Origin: Roseovarius confluentis
GTDB lineage: Bacteria > Pseudomonadota > Alphaproteobacteria > Rhodobacterales > Rhodobacteraceae
Length of the DNA: 64,000 nucleotides
Assembly (NCBI RefSeq): GCF_002917925.1
Contig: NZ_PPFE01000013.1
Span: 24,760 to 88,759 of the forward strand
Direction of reading: 5' to 3'
The notes below the pieces were generated by a model. That model did no database searches, had not been told where the DNA came from, and was given only the letters and a program-made list of their open reading frames with translations. The translations under genes and the position numbers were made by a program. Shown here one piece after another: positions 53,035-60,865 of the stretch. Within the stretch, counting starts at the first letter, position 1. The number at the start of each line of letters is the position of its first letter.

Positions 53035-53631
53035 TCAGAAGCGGAACGTGCCGCGCAGTTGAACCGTGGTCGGCTCGACATCGGCATTGGAGCCGTTGAA
53101 ATTGTCGAACTCGTGGTAGAGCAGTTCCCCGCCGAGCGAGAAGCTGTCGGTGACCATCGTCTCATAGCCTGCGCCGACGAAGTAGCCGTCATCGTCGCCG
53201 AGGTTGTCCGTGAACGCCTTGGCGTAGCCGCCGGTGCCGTAGATCAGGCCATTGCCCAGCTTGTAGCCGGCGCGCAGCTTGGCGCGGAAGATGTTCTCGA
53301 GGTCGACCTGCGGATTGGGCGCGGTCGAGATTTCGGCGTCGGTGAAGTCGTAGTCGAGGCTGCTGCCCAGCACGAAGTTGCCGAAGTCGTAGTCGTAACC
53401 GACGAAAAGACCGCCGATCACGGCATCGTCGCCGCCGGAGATGTTGGAATCGAGGTTGTTGTAACCCAACTGCGCACCGCCATAGAGGCCGGTCCAGTTC
53501 GGGGTCGTTGCGACCGGCGCCGGCGGCGGCGGTGCGACGACGTCGTCCTCCACCGGCGTCAGGTTGCCGGCGAATGCGGGCGCGGCACCAAGCGCGAAGG
53601 CGGCCGCGAGAAGGGGCGTTGCTCGTTTCAT
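53035..53631 (-). CDS. outer-membrane beta-barrel protein (paralog 1)
   Basis: A 198-residue exported eight-stranded barrel. Signal peptide MKRATPLLAAAFALGAAPAFA; a Pro-rich linker APPPPAPVA; then WTGLYGGAQLGYNNLDSN and alternating strands (GGLFVGYDYDFGNFVLGSSLDY) ending with the C-terminal aromatic LRGTFRF for BAM targeting. OmpA/OMP_b-brl-like. Its neighbour at 53962 is a close paralog (same N-terminus, same strand order), so tandem duplication is evident. Confidence 0.87.
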   Translation of the reverse strand: MKRATPLLAAAFALGAAPAFAGNLTPVEDDVVAPPPPAPVATTPNWTGLYGGAQLGYNNLDSNISGGDDAVIGGLFVGYDYDFGNFVLGSSLDYDFTDAEISTAPNPQVDLENIFRAKLRAGYKLGNGLIYGTGGYAKAFTDNLGDDDGYFVGAGYETMVTDSFSLGGELLYHEFDNFNGSNADVEPTTVQLRGTFRF

Positions 53632-53961
53632 GTTCTTATCCTTTCAGGACCATTTACTTACATTAAGACGCGGCAAGGTTGCAGATGCGCCGTTGTGCTG
53701 GGCATATGGTCTGATGCCCCGCCTGTGCAAGGGATTGTACCTGAAAGACGGAATTTGCGGAGACTAATTCCCAAAGGCGATGCGCGCGGGATACACCTTG
53801 AGCGGGAATCCGCTTTATTCTGCTCTCGCGGTTTTGTGATTGGAACTTTTGGAGGCCTGAAACGCTACAAAAGGTTAGGCCCGGGCAGGCAAGTTGCGCG
53901 CCCGGGCCTTGGTTTTCCGTTCGTCCGTCGCCAGCATGCGGAAACGCCCTGGCAGTCGGAA
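53632..53961. other. 330-base interval between the two paralogs
   Basis: It holds the promoter region of the 53035 gene (ATG at 53631 with an AAGGA box) and, near 53877-53909, the terminator of the second paralog. No other gene is recognised; plus-strand frames through it (for example 53564-53767) are shadows. Confidence 0.6.
53877..53909 (-). terminator. terminator of paralog 2
   Basis: AGGCCCGGGC (53877-53886) pairs with GCCCGGGCCT (53900-53909). On the minus strand AACCTTTT follows the stem, 53 bases beyond the stop at 53962. The plus-strand exit has TGGTTTT. Confidence 0.7.
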
Positions 53962-54561
53962 CTAGAAGCGGTAGGTGCCGCGAACTTGCAGGGTCGTCGC
54001 TTCGACGTCGACCGCGGTGTTGTTGTAATCGTCGAACTCGTGATAGAGCAGTTCGCCACCCATCGAGAAGTTCTGGGTGATCATGTGCTCGTAGCCGCCG
54101 CCGATGAAATAGCCATCGTCGCTGCCGAGGTTGTCGGTGTCGGCCTGGGCGTAACCGCCGGTGGCATAAAGCAGGCCATCACCCAGCTTGTAGCCGCCGC
54201 GGACCTTGGCGCGGAACACGTTTTCCAGCGTCGCCGCGTTGTTGGCCACGCCGATATCGGCGAAGTCATAGTCAAGGCCGCCACCGACCACGAAATTACC
54301 GAGGTCATAGTCGTAACCCGCGGTCAGACCGCCGATCACGCCATCGTCATTGCCCGACACGTTCGTGTCGACGTCACCGTAACCAAGTTGGACACCGCCA
54401 TAGGCGCCGGTCCAGTTGGGGCCAAAATTATTGGTCGGCACAGGTGCGGGTTGCGGCGCGGCAACGATCGTATCGTCGACCGGGGCCGACGTGTTGCCTG
54501 CAAATGCGGGGGCGGCGCCAACGGCGAGGGCGGCCGCGAGGATCGGTGTTGCTCGTTTCAT
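53962..54561 (-). CDS. outer-membrane beta-barrel protein (paralog 2)
   Basis: A 199-residue barrel, paralogous to 53035. Signal peptide MKRATPILAAALAVGAAPAFA; Pro-rich segment APQPAPVPT; then WTGAYGGVQLGYGDVDTN and strands to LQVRGTYRF. I chose the second of two adjacent ATGs (54561) because it aligns with paralog 1 and has an AAGGA box at the right distance. The pair differs mainly in loop lengths. Paralog 1 lies just downstream, each with its own terminator. Confidence 0.87.
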   Translation of the reverse strand: MKRATPILAAALAVGAAPAFAGNTSAPVDDTIVAAPQPAPVPTNNFGPNWTGAYGGVQLGYGDVDTNVSGNDDGVIGGLTAGYDYDLGNFVVGGGLDYDFADIGVANNAATLENVFRAKVRGGYKLGDGLLYATGGYAQADTDNLGSDDGYFIGGGYEHMITQNFSMGGELLYHEFDDYNNTAVDVEATTLQVRGTYRF

Positions 54562-54878
54562 CATGCTGTCCTTTCGGCATGTCTGTTTCGTTCCGCAGCG
54601 CGTCTTCTTGGCGCTGTGTTGGGCAGATATGGTCCGCGCCGGGCGCGCCACAAGGGGGGTGCCGGCACACGCAGGATCACCTGCGCGTGAGTGGCGGCGC
54701 GGCGCTCGAAACGGGACCGGTTTCAGGCGGAAAGCCGCTGAATACCTCCCGCTTTTCAATGCTTGAGCGCGGAAATTTGCCTGTTCCGGGGCGTTTGGTT
54801 TGCAAACGATCAAGTGGGTGTGCGCCTGTGCAGGGCGCGTTTGGTCATGCGTCGTGCAAGCGCGCCGAGACGGCGCGG
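54562..54878. other. 317-base interval
   Basis: Between two minus-strand genes: promoter of paralog 2 and the 3' flank of the DUF1489 gene. No gene recognised; G+C-rich and without T-runs. Confidence 0.5.
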
Positions 54879-55325
54879 TCAGAGCACGCCGATATCGGCC
54901 AGCGCGGCGCTGAGATCCGCGGGCAGCGCGTCTTCGTCCTGGCGGTTTTCAGGCAGGTCGGCCGGCGCGTCAGCGGGGGAAAGATAGCGCCAGCCCTGGA
55001 ACGGGCGCTTGCGGGCGGTGGTGGTGCGGATGATCTGGGGCTCCAGCACGATGCCGCAGCGGCGGATGCCGTCGGCGCGGATCACCTCGTCGAGGCGCAG
55101 GATGCGCTGGCGGCACTGGATCAATCCCTGGATCACCCAGTAGATCGAGCCGCCTTCGAGCAGCTCGGCCTCGCGCCGGGGCCACATGCGGGTTACGTGG
55201 CGCGCCAGGCCGTCGGGGCCCTGCGCCTGTTTGCTGGATTGCCAGGCGATAAGGCTCTCGACGGTTTCCGTGCCGACCGAAAGCTTGACGAGATGTATTT
55301 TCGGGTCTGCCACGACTGCCCCCAT
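54879..55325 (-). CDS. DUF1489 family protein
   Basis: A 148-residue alphaproteobacterial DUF1489-family protein. The core IHLVKLSVGTETVESLIAWQ, HVTRMWPRREAELLEGGSIYWV and the end segment RPFQGWRYLSPADAPADLP are family features. The start MGAVVADPKIHL at 55325 is preceded by a weak box; a GTG at 55313 is an alternative, and upstream extension to 55505 is unlikely. Function unknown; divergent from nrdJ. Confidence 0.85.
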   Translation of the reverse strand: MGAVVADPKIHLVKLSVGTETVESLIAWQSSKQAQGPDGLARHVTRMWPRREAELLEGGSIYWVIQGLIQCRQRILRLDEVIRADGIRRCGIVLEPQIIRTTTARKRPFQGWRYLSPADAPADLPENRQDEDALPADLSAALADIGVL

Positions 55326-55575
55326 TTCCACCGATCCATATCCTATGGCCGGGGCGGGGGATTTCAAGCGGATGCGACCTTGTGGGGTGCCCCTGGCACG
55401 CAGTTTCAGTTCCGTTCGGGCCACGCAGGCCCTGGGGGCGCTGCCCCCAGACCCCCGGAGTGTATGGTGCAAGAAAAAGGCGGTGGCCGGGGGATTGTGC
55501 GGCATGGCCGGATTGACCGGGGCGAGCGCAATCTGTAGTGTCTTCGGTCTGTTCCTCTACCATAAGTGTGCTGCC

Positions 55576-57834
55576 ATGACTCGATTCGCTGCCCCCATCG
55601 CCGAGGCTATCTGGGATATGAAATATCGCCTTAAAGAGGCGGACGGCACGCCGGTGGATGGTACGGTGGAAGACAGCTGGCGCCGGATTGCGCGGGCGGT
55701 GGCGCAGGCCGAGGCCGAGCCCGATGCGTGGGAGGAGCGGTTCTATCACGCGCTGGAGGACTTCAGGTTCCTGCCCGCCGGTCGGATCACGGCGGGGGCC
55801 GGGACGGGCCGGGCGGTGACGCTGTTCAACTGTTTCGTGATGGGGACGATCCCCGACAGCATGAGCGGGATATTCGAAGGGCTGCGCGAGGCGGCGCTGA
55901 CCATGCAGCAGGGGGGCGGGATCGGGTACGATTTCTCGACCATCCGGCCCAAAGGCGCGTTGGTCGAGGGGGTGGCGGCGGACGCCAGTGGGCCTTTGAG
56001 CTTCATGGATGTGTGGGATGCGATGTGCCGCACGATCATGAGTGCCGGTAGCCGGCGCGGCGCGATGATGGCGACGATGCGGTGCGATCATCCGGATATC
56101 GAGGATTTCATCGCGGTGAAGAGCGACGCGGCGCGGCTGCGGATGTTCAACCTGAGCGTTCTGGTGACGGATGATTTCATGGAGGCCGTGAAAGCGGACG
56201 GGCCGTGGGAGCTGGTCTTTGGCGACAAGGTTTATAAGACGGTCGAGGCGCGGCACCTGTGGAACCGGATCATGCAGGCGACCTATGATTTTGCCGAGCC
56301 GGGCGTGATCTTCATCGACCGGATCAACACCGCCAACAACCTGCATTACGCCGAGACGATCGCAGCGACCAACCCCTGTGGCGAGCAGCCGTTGCCGCCG
56401 TATGGTGCGTGCCTTTTGGGGTCGATCAACCTGGCGCGGCTGGTGACGGAACCGTTCGAGGAGGGTGCAGGGATAGACGCGGACGCGCTGGCCGATCTGG
56501 TCGCGACCGCGGTGCGGATGATGGACAACGTTGTGGACGTGTCGAAATTTCCTCTGCCCGAGCAGCGCGCCGAGGCGCAGGCCAAGCGGCGGATCGGACT
56601 GGGGGTCACGGGGCTGGCCGATGCGCTCTTGATGTGCGGGTTGCGCTATGGCGACGACGAAGCGGCGGCGCAATGCGAGGCCTGGATGAAGGCGATTGCG
56701 CGGGCGGCTTACCTGGCGTCCGTGGAACTGGCAAGGGAGAAGGGAGCGTTTCCGCTGTTCGAGGCGGAGCCCTATTTGCAGAGTGGCATGATGCAGGCGA
56801 TGGACGAGGATGTGCGTGCGGCGGTCGCCGAACATGGCATCCGCAATGCGTTGCTGACCAGTGTCGCGCCCACGGGTACGATCAGCCTTTATGCCGGCAA
56901 CGTCAGTAGCGGGATCGAGCCGGTCTTTGCGTATTCCTATACCCGCAAGGTGTTGCAGAAGGATGGCAGCCGCACCGAGGAAGAGGTGGTGGATTACGCC
57001 GTGCAGATGTGGCGCGAGCGGTTCGGCGACAGGGAATTGCCGGACTATTTCGTCAATGCGCAGACGCTGGAGCCGCAGGCGCATGTGAAGATGCAGGCGG
57101 CGGCGCAGAAATGGGTCGACAGCAGCATTTCCAAGACGATCAACGTGCCCGCCGATATCGGGTTCGAGGCGTTCAAGGAAGTCTACATGCAGGCCTGGGA
57201 TACCGGTTGCAAGGGGTGCACCACGTACCGGCCCAACGACATCACCGGCAGCGTGCTGAGCGTGGAGTCGGAAGAAAAGGTGCCGATGCCGGTGGAGGGC
57301 GGCGAGGTGGTTTACATGTCCGAGCCGCTGGATCGGCCGACAGAGTTGGAAGGCGCGACGTACAAGCTGAAATGGCCGGACAGCAGCCACGCGATTTACG
57401 TGACGGTGAACGATATCGTGCTGGAAGGGCGCCGGCGGCCCTTCGAGGTGTTCATCAACTCCAAGAACATGGAGCATTTCGCTTGGACCGTGGCACTGAC
57501 GCGGATGATCAGCGCGGTGTTCCGGCGGGGCGGCGACGTGTCTTTCGTGGTCGAGGAGCTGAAGGCAGTGTTTGATCCGCGCGGCGGCGCATGGATGAAC
57601 GGGAAGTATATCCCCTCGATGCTGGCCGCGATCGGTGGCGTGCTGGAGAACCACATGATCAATATCGGCTTTCTCGAAGGCGAAGGGCTGGGCCTGAAGG
57701 AAGATCCGACGGCCAATGTGGTGAATCTGGACGCGCCGCGCGGCCCGGCCTGCCCGTCTTGTGGCAGCTATGACATGCGCAAGGTCGAAGGGTGCCTGAC
57801 CTGTGCGTCCTGCGGGCACTCAAAGTGCGCGTGA
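55576..57834 (+). CDS. nrdJ: adenosylcobalamin-dependent ribonucleotide reductase (class II)
   Basis: Reduces ribonucleotides to deoxyribonucleotides using coenzyme B12, needing no oxygen or second subunit. The 752-residue protein starts MTRFAAPIAEAIWDMKYR. Active-site features are TLFNCFVMGTIPDSM, the radical-site loop NPCGEQPLPPYGACLLGS, and the barrel end VAPTGTISLYAGNVSSGIE. The C-terminus CPSCGSYDMRKVEGCLTCAS has the redox Cys pairs. ATG at 55576; the open frame runs back to 55186 without support. No intein is seen. Confidence 0.95.
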   Translation: MTRFAAPIAEAIWDMKYRLKEADGTPVDGTVEDSWRRIARAVAQAEAEPDAWEERFYHALEDFRFLPAGRITAGAGTGRAVTLFNCFVMGTIPDSMSGIFEGLREAALTMQQGGGIGYDFSTIRPKGALVEGVAADASGPLSFMDVWDAMCRTIMSAGSRRGAMMATMRCDHPDIEDFIAVKSDAARLRMFNLSVLVTDDFMEAVKADGPWELVFGDKVYKTVEARHLWNRIMQATYDFAEPGVIFIDRINTANNLHYAETIAATNPCGEQPLPPYGACLLGSINLARLVTEPFEEGAGIDADALADLVATAVRMMDNVVDVSKFPLPEQRAEAQAKRRIGLGVTGLADALLMCGLRYGDDEAAAQCEAWMKAIARAAYLASVELAREKGAFPLFEAEPYLQSGMMQAMDEDVRAAVAEHGIRNALLTSVAPTGTISLYAGNVSSGIEPVFAYSYTRKVLQKDGSRTEEEVVDYAVQMWRERFGDRELPDYFVNAQTLEPQAHVKMQAAAQKWVDSSISKTINVPADIGFEAFKEVYMQAWDTGCKGCTTYRPNDITGSVLSVESEEKVPMPVEGGEVVYMSEPLDRPTELEGATYKLKWPDSSHAIYVTVNDIVLEGRRRPFEVFINSKNMEHFAWTVALTRMISAVFRRGGDVSFVVEELKAVFDPRGGAWMNGKYIPSMLAAIGGVLENHMINIGFLEGEGLGLKEDPTANVVNLDAPRGPACPSCGSYDMRKVEGCLTCASCGHSKCA

Positions 57835-57922
57835 TGCTATAGGGTGTCGTTGTTCTTGTGGCGGGTCAGGCGACATGACCTAACCGTCTCACAAGGCCAT
57901 TTTGGCTGAGACGATAAAAAAT

Positions 57923-57950
57923 CGGCCCCGGGGAGTACCCGGGGCCGTTT
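57923..57950 (+). terminator. intrinsic terminator of nrdJ
   Basis: CGGCCCCGGG (57923-57932) pairs with CCCGGGGCCG (57938-57947), five-base loop, followed by TTTGC. It lies ~90 bases after the nrdJ stop. Confidence 0.8.
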
Positions 57951-58343
57951 GCATGTCTGGCTGTGGCGATGCCAGCCGTACTCCGCGGGTGCAGAAGGCC
58001 AAGTCGACCGGTGTAATCGTATGAGGGAAGGCCGGGCAGTATGTGGATGCGGTTCCGCGTTCAGCGGATCTTAGTTTGTCGGGATAGTTCGGCCATGACC
58101 TGCCGTTCCGGGGTGGCATCTCTACTGAGGGGCTTCCCCAAAGCGGCATCAGTGGCATCACACCGCTTGGCCCGACCCGCCAAAGTCGGGAAAGCGGACA
58201 AAACTTGCAATCCCATTCAATCGTTCAATCTACCCCGCCTAAGTCCAGATCTTCTAGCAGGGGGGGGGTAAATATGCTGGACGCTAGAATGATATATATC
58301 TTGCGTTTCCAGGCGATCACATTGGGGCCGCATCCAGAATTCT
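57951..58343. other. boundary of the accessory region
   Basis: No gene recognised. The minus frame at 57889-58161 and the plus frame at 58041-58271 lack support; the region has several short inverted repeats and one AGCGGACA motif (58193-58200). G+C content drops from about 58250 onward. It probably holds decayed mobile-element sequence. Confidence 0.5.
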
Positions 58344-58895
58344 CTAGAATGACATGGAGCTTATACCAACGAATTCGCCACCTGCATATTCTTCAACAGC
58401 AACAGTTCTTTGGGGTATATTGAGCACCAATAGATATCCTATTCGATATCCACATACGTGTTCAGGGTGAGCTATGCCATCTGCGGACCAGACATCATCA
58501 AATGAAGATTTAGTCATCGCTCTTAGGCGTCTTCTGTCAGAATCCGTCGCTTCGGTTGAGTGTGTACTGCGTTTCATCTCTATAGCTATTAGGTTATCCT
58601 CGAGTACAGACTCCCCTCGGCTGTGTAAGATTAAGTCGCAAGTGATCGCCACCTCTTCCATATTCTCATCCAGTATGGTCTTCACTCGGCCTTCCTGCTT
58701 CCTGTTGTACTCTACGTCAGCATAGTAACCGGTGATGTTGGAACTAGTTGCCTCCGCCTCCATGTGCATGGCGAGCCTAGCGCATAGGTTTCGCTCACTT
58801 GTTCCGCTCTCTATGTTCCTAGATTCCGACAGTAGAAATTTCTCGAGCGCCTTAGAGAAGGCGCTTTTGAGGATTTTGGTTCTGATTCTTGGCAC
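58344..58895 (-). CDS. PD-(D/E)XK-like nuclease candidate
   Basis: A 183-residue protein starting with GTG. The segment ERNLCARLAMHMEAEAT, then YYADVEYNRKQEGRVK, then EVAITCDLILHSRG and DNLIAIEMKRS, matches the D-x(n)-ExK pattern of restriction-endonuclease-fold nucleases: Asp in CDLIL (about residue 87), Glu and Lys in IEMKRS (about residues 105 and 107). Typical of defence-island proteins. It lies 177 bases downstream of the HerA-type gene on the same strand and its codon usage and G+C are lower than the core genes. I do not recognise a named family. Confidence 0.72.
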   Translation of the reverse strand: MPRIRTKILKSAFSKALEKFLLSESRNIESGTSERNLCARLAMHMEAEATSSNITGYYADVEYNRKQEGRVKTILDENMEEVAITCDLILHSRGESVLEDNLIAIEMKRSTHSTEATDSDRRRLRAMTKSSFDDVWSADGIAHPEHVCGYRIGYLLVLNIPQRTVAVEEYAGGEFVGISSMSF

Positions 58896-59072
58896 TGGCC
58901 TTGCCTTGCAATTTTAACTAAAGAGAGTCACGCTATTGACTTCTATCTATCCGGTGCCCCGAAGCCAATTTGATTGATTGGTTCATCCAGCAATATGTGA
59001 GCACGCCTAGGTGTGGCGACTTCGGGCTTCACCTAGATTAGCTCTGGGCGCCTCGTCTCTATTTTGCCAAAC
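58896..59072. other. gap between nuclease and ATPase genes
   Basis: 177 bases, A/T-richer, no frame. It includes the leader of the nuclease gene (AAGG box before the GTG). No terminator is seen, so co-transcription from the ATPase side is possible. Confidence 0.4.
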
Positions 59073-60071
59073 TCAAGACGCACTTTGCTTGCGCCAAGAT
59101 CTAATAGAGGCCTCGGTATCGGATATTGGGGTATTTTCATTCCACCGATCCCAGAAGGCAACAGTTTGACTGTCTGGCTTCATATTTGGCTCAGCTATTC
59201 GAATTCGAGTTGGCAGAAGGCTGGCATCGCCAACAACTAGTGCCTCACCGATATCTAGGACGGGCAGAAAGTCACCAAAGCTGCCAAGGCTATCCGGCAA
59301 GAGGCGGCGAATGACGCTCTGGTCGTCTCCATTGGTGAGGCGCATGGCGACCACATTATTACACTGACTGAGTACGGTCCGATTCACTTCTGAAGGCCGC
59401 TGACTAATTACAACGAGACCGATACCATATTTTCGGCCCTCTTTTGCGATCCGCTCGAATATCTCGACAGCAACGGCGTCAGGACTATCCGCCTGCAAAC
59501 GCTCCGGGATATATAGATGGGCTTCGTCACACATGATTGCAATCGGATGGCGCTTTTCAGATTTCGTCCAAAGGCTCGTGGAGAAGATAATTTGAGCCAA
59601 GAGACTTACCATTAATGGCAACACATCAGATGGCACCTCTGAAAAGTCGATAATCTTTATGCCACCCTGACTGTCTTCTTGGGCACCACGACCCGCGGAG
59701 ATGGCATGCACCATCCGTTCGAGCCAAGCCATGTCCATACATTCAGGTGGAGGCTGGAACAGGAAGGCTAAACGGCGATCATTCCTCTTGGCTTCCAAGC
59801 GACCGATTAGACGGCTGAGCTTGCCGTGATAGGGGCCCTGCTTATCCGCCTTCGCTCCGGGCACCATTTCTTCATCTAGGTGCTGAAGCCTCTTCAGGAC
59901 GGCATTGATATCGAAGGGGACCGGACTGTCGATCGTGAAGTTCTCCAGGACATCATGATGCTTTTCCGGGTCAAGAGAGCATTTTTTCTCCTCAACGATC
60001 GCACGTGTCATGATCATTGACTGGTTCGGTGCATTCTGGTCGCTGCGATCAACAAACATTGACATTTCCAA
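59073..60071 (-). CDS. HerA-type ATPase, N-terminally truncated
   Basis: 332 residues from a TTG start at 60071. It contains the C-terminal part of a HerA/FtsK-like DNA translocase: Walker B IAIMCDEAHLYIPE (about residues 177-190), FERIAKEGRKYGIGLVVISQ (sensor/arginine-finger region), and LSQCNNVVAMRLTNGDDQSV. The front part (QSMIMTRAIVEEKK) aligns with the region after the ATP-binding loop; the HAS-barrel and Walker A GxxGxGKS are missing. The frame stays open for ~35 more codons upstream to a TGA but contains no Walker A either. HerA proteins are usually 500-600 residues, so about 200-250 residues are lost. Expected inactive; partner of the nuclease candidate. Confidence 0.78.
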   Translation of the reverse strand: MEMSMFVDRSDQNAPNQSMIMTRAIVEEKKCSLDPEKHHDVLENFTIDSPVPFDINAVLKRLQHLDEEMVPGAKADKQGPYHGKLSRLIGRLEAKRNDRRLAFLFQPPPECMDMAWLERMVHAISAGRGAQEDSQGGIKIIDFSEVPSDVLPLMVSLLAQIIFSTSLWTKSEKRHPIAIMCDEAHLYIPERLQADSPDAVAVEIFERIAKEGRKYGIGLVVISQRPSEVNRTVLSQCNNVVAMRLTNGDDQSVIRRLLPDSLGSFGDFLPVLDIGEALVVGDASLLPTRIRIAEPNMKPDSQTVAFWDRWNENTPISDTEASIRSWRKQSAS

Positions 60072-60865
60072 TGGACTGGAAAACCTTAAGCATGTTGCAT
60101 CCGGTAGCTTGTAGGCAGGTATGGGGCATCCGTTTTTGCATAAGCCGTATTGCGACAGGCCGTTCCCCTTCCTGTCTCATGCTTGAGGGAATGACGGTGA
60201 AGCTACAATCCAAAGGTGGAATTTAATCTCGGTGGTGGACCAGGATTCGCGCATCTCGTACAGTGGTGTTCCTCTGAGAGGTACGTACGATGCTCGCTGT
60301 ATCGCAGGAACGGTAAGAGACAATGACGAGCAACGGAAACTCATTGCGCTGCCGGCACCAAACCCGAAGTAGTCGGCCAAACGATGAACTCTGTAAACAA
60401 AAAAGCGGACATTTATCCGAGGAGTTGTCGATGTCGGCAATGGGCCGTTCGCCACAACATGCAGGAAGCGCGGATTCCGGAAGTTCGTTGCAAACGGGAA
60501 CCGGTCTGAGTTCCACTGCGGAAGCGGACATTCTGCCAAGCCTGCATCGTTATGATCGATGTGCTCGGCACCGATGGCGGGCGGACGGCAGCGCTAAATC
60601 GCACCGCAAGGGGGCAGAAAACGGTTTGAGCTCGGTGCAGTGTGGCAGTCGCAAGTTCTCGCCAAACCATGTCGGTCGCATTGATGGTCATCACCTAAGG
60701 TGACGCATGTGCACAGCACGTTTTGCGTGACATGTGAAATACCGCAGCAGATAGCCTCGATCTTGGGCTTATGACCGGATTGTTGCACTTCGTAGGGTCG
60801 AGCTTCTCGGCTTCCAAAGATGAGAACGCACGTGCGTCCGGGGAATCTTCTGGTATTCCCGATCC
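60072..60865. other. gene-free debris upstream of the truncated ATPase
   Basis: About 790 bases without a supportable gene. It holds (i) a stop-to-stop frame 60187-60372 whose 61 residues look protein-like (QRWNLISVVDQDSRISYSG in part) but have no start and no recognised family, and (ii) two AGCGGACATT motifs at 60404 and 60524, 120 bases apart. It looks like a patchwork of gene and mobile-element fragments at the site where the ATPase lost its 5' end. Confidence 0.6.

Noticed and set aside
55326..55575. Cobalamin riboswitch ahead of nrdJ
   Set aside because: No B12-box-like sequence and too short a leader.
54970..57819. 949-residue minus-strand frame opposite nrdJ
   Set aside because: Antisense shadow of a high-G+C gene: Arg/His/Pro-rich, no domain, and fully overlaps a clear RNR.
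60177..60539. 120-residue minus-strand frame upstream of the ATPase
   Set aside because: Composition is random-like and it crosses the repeat motifs; no start box.
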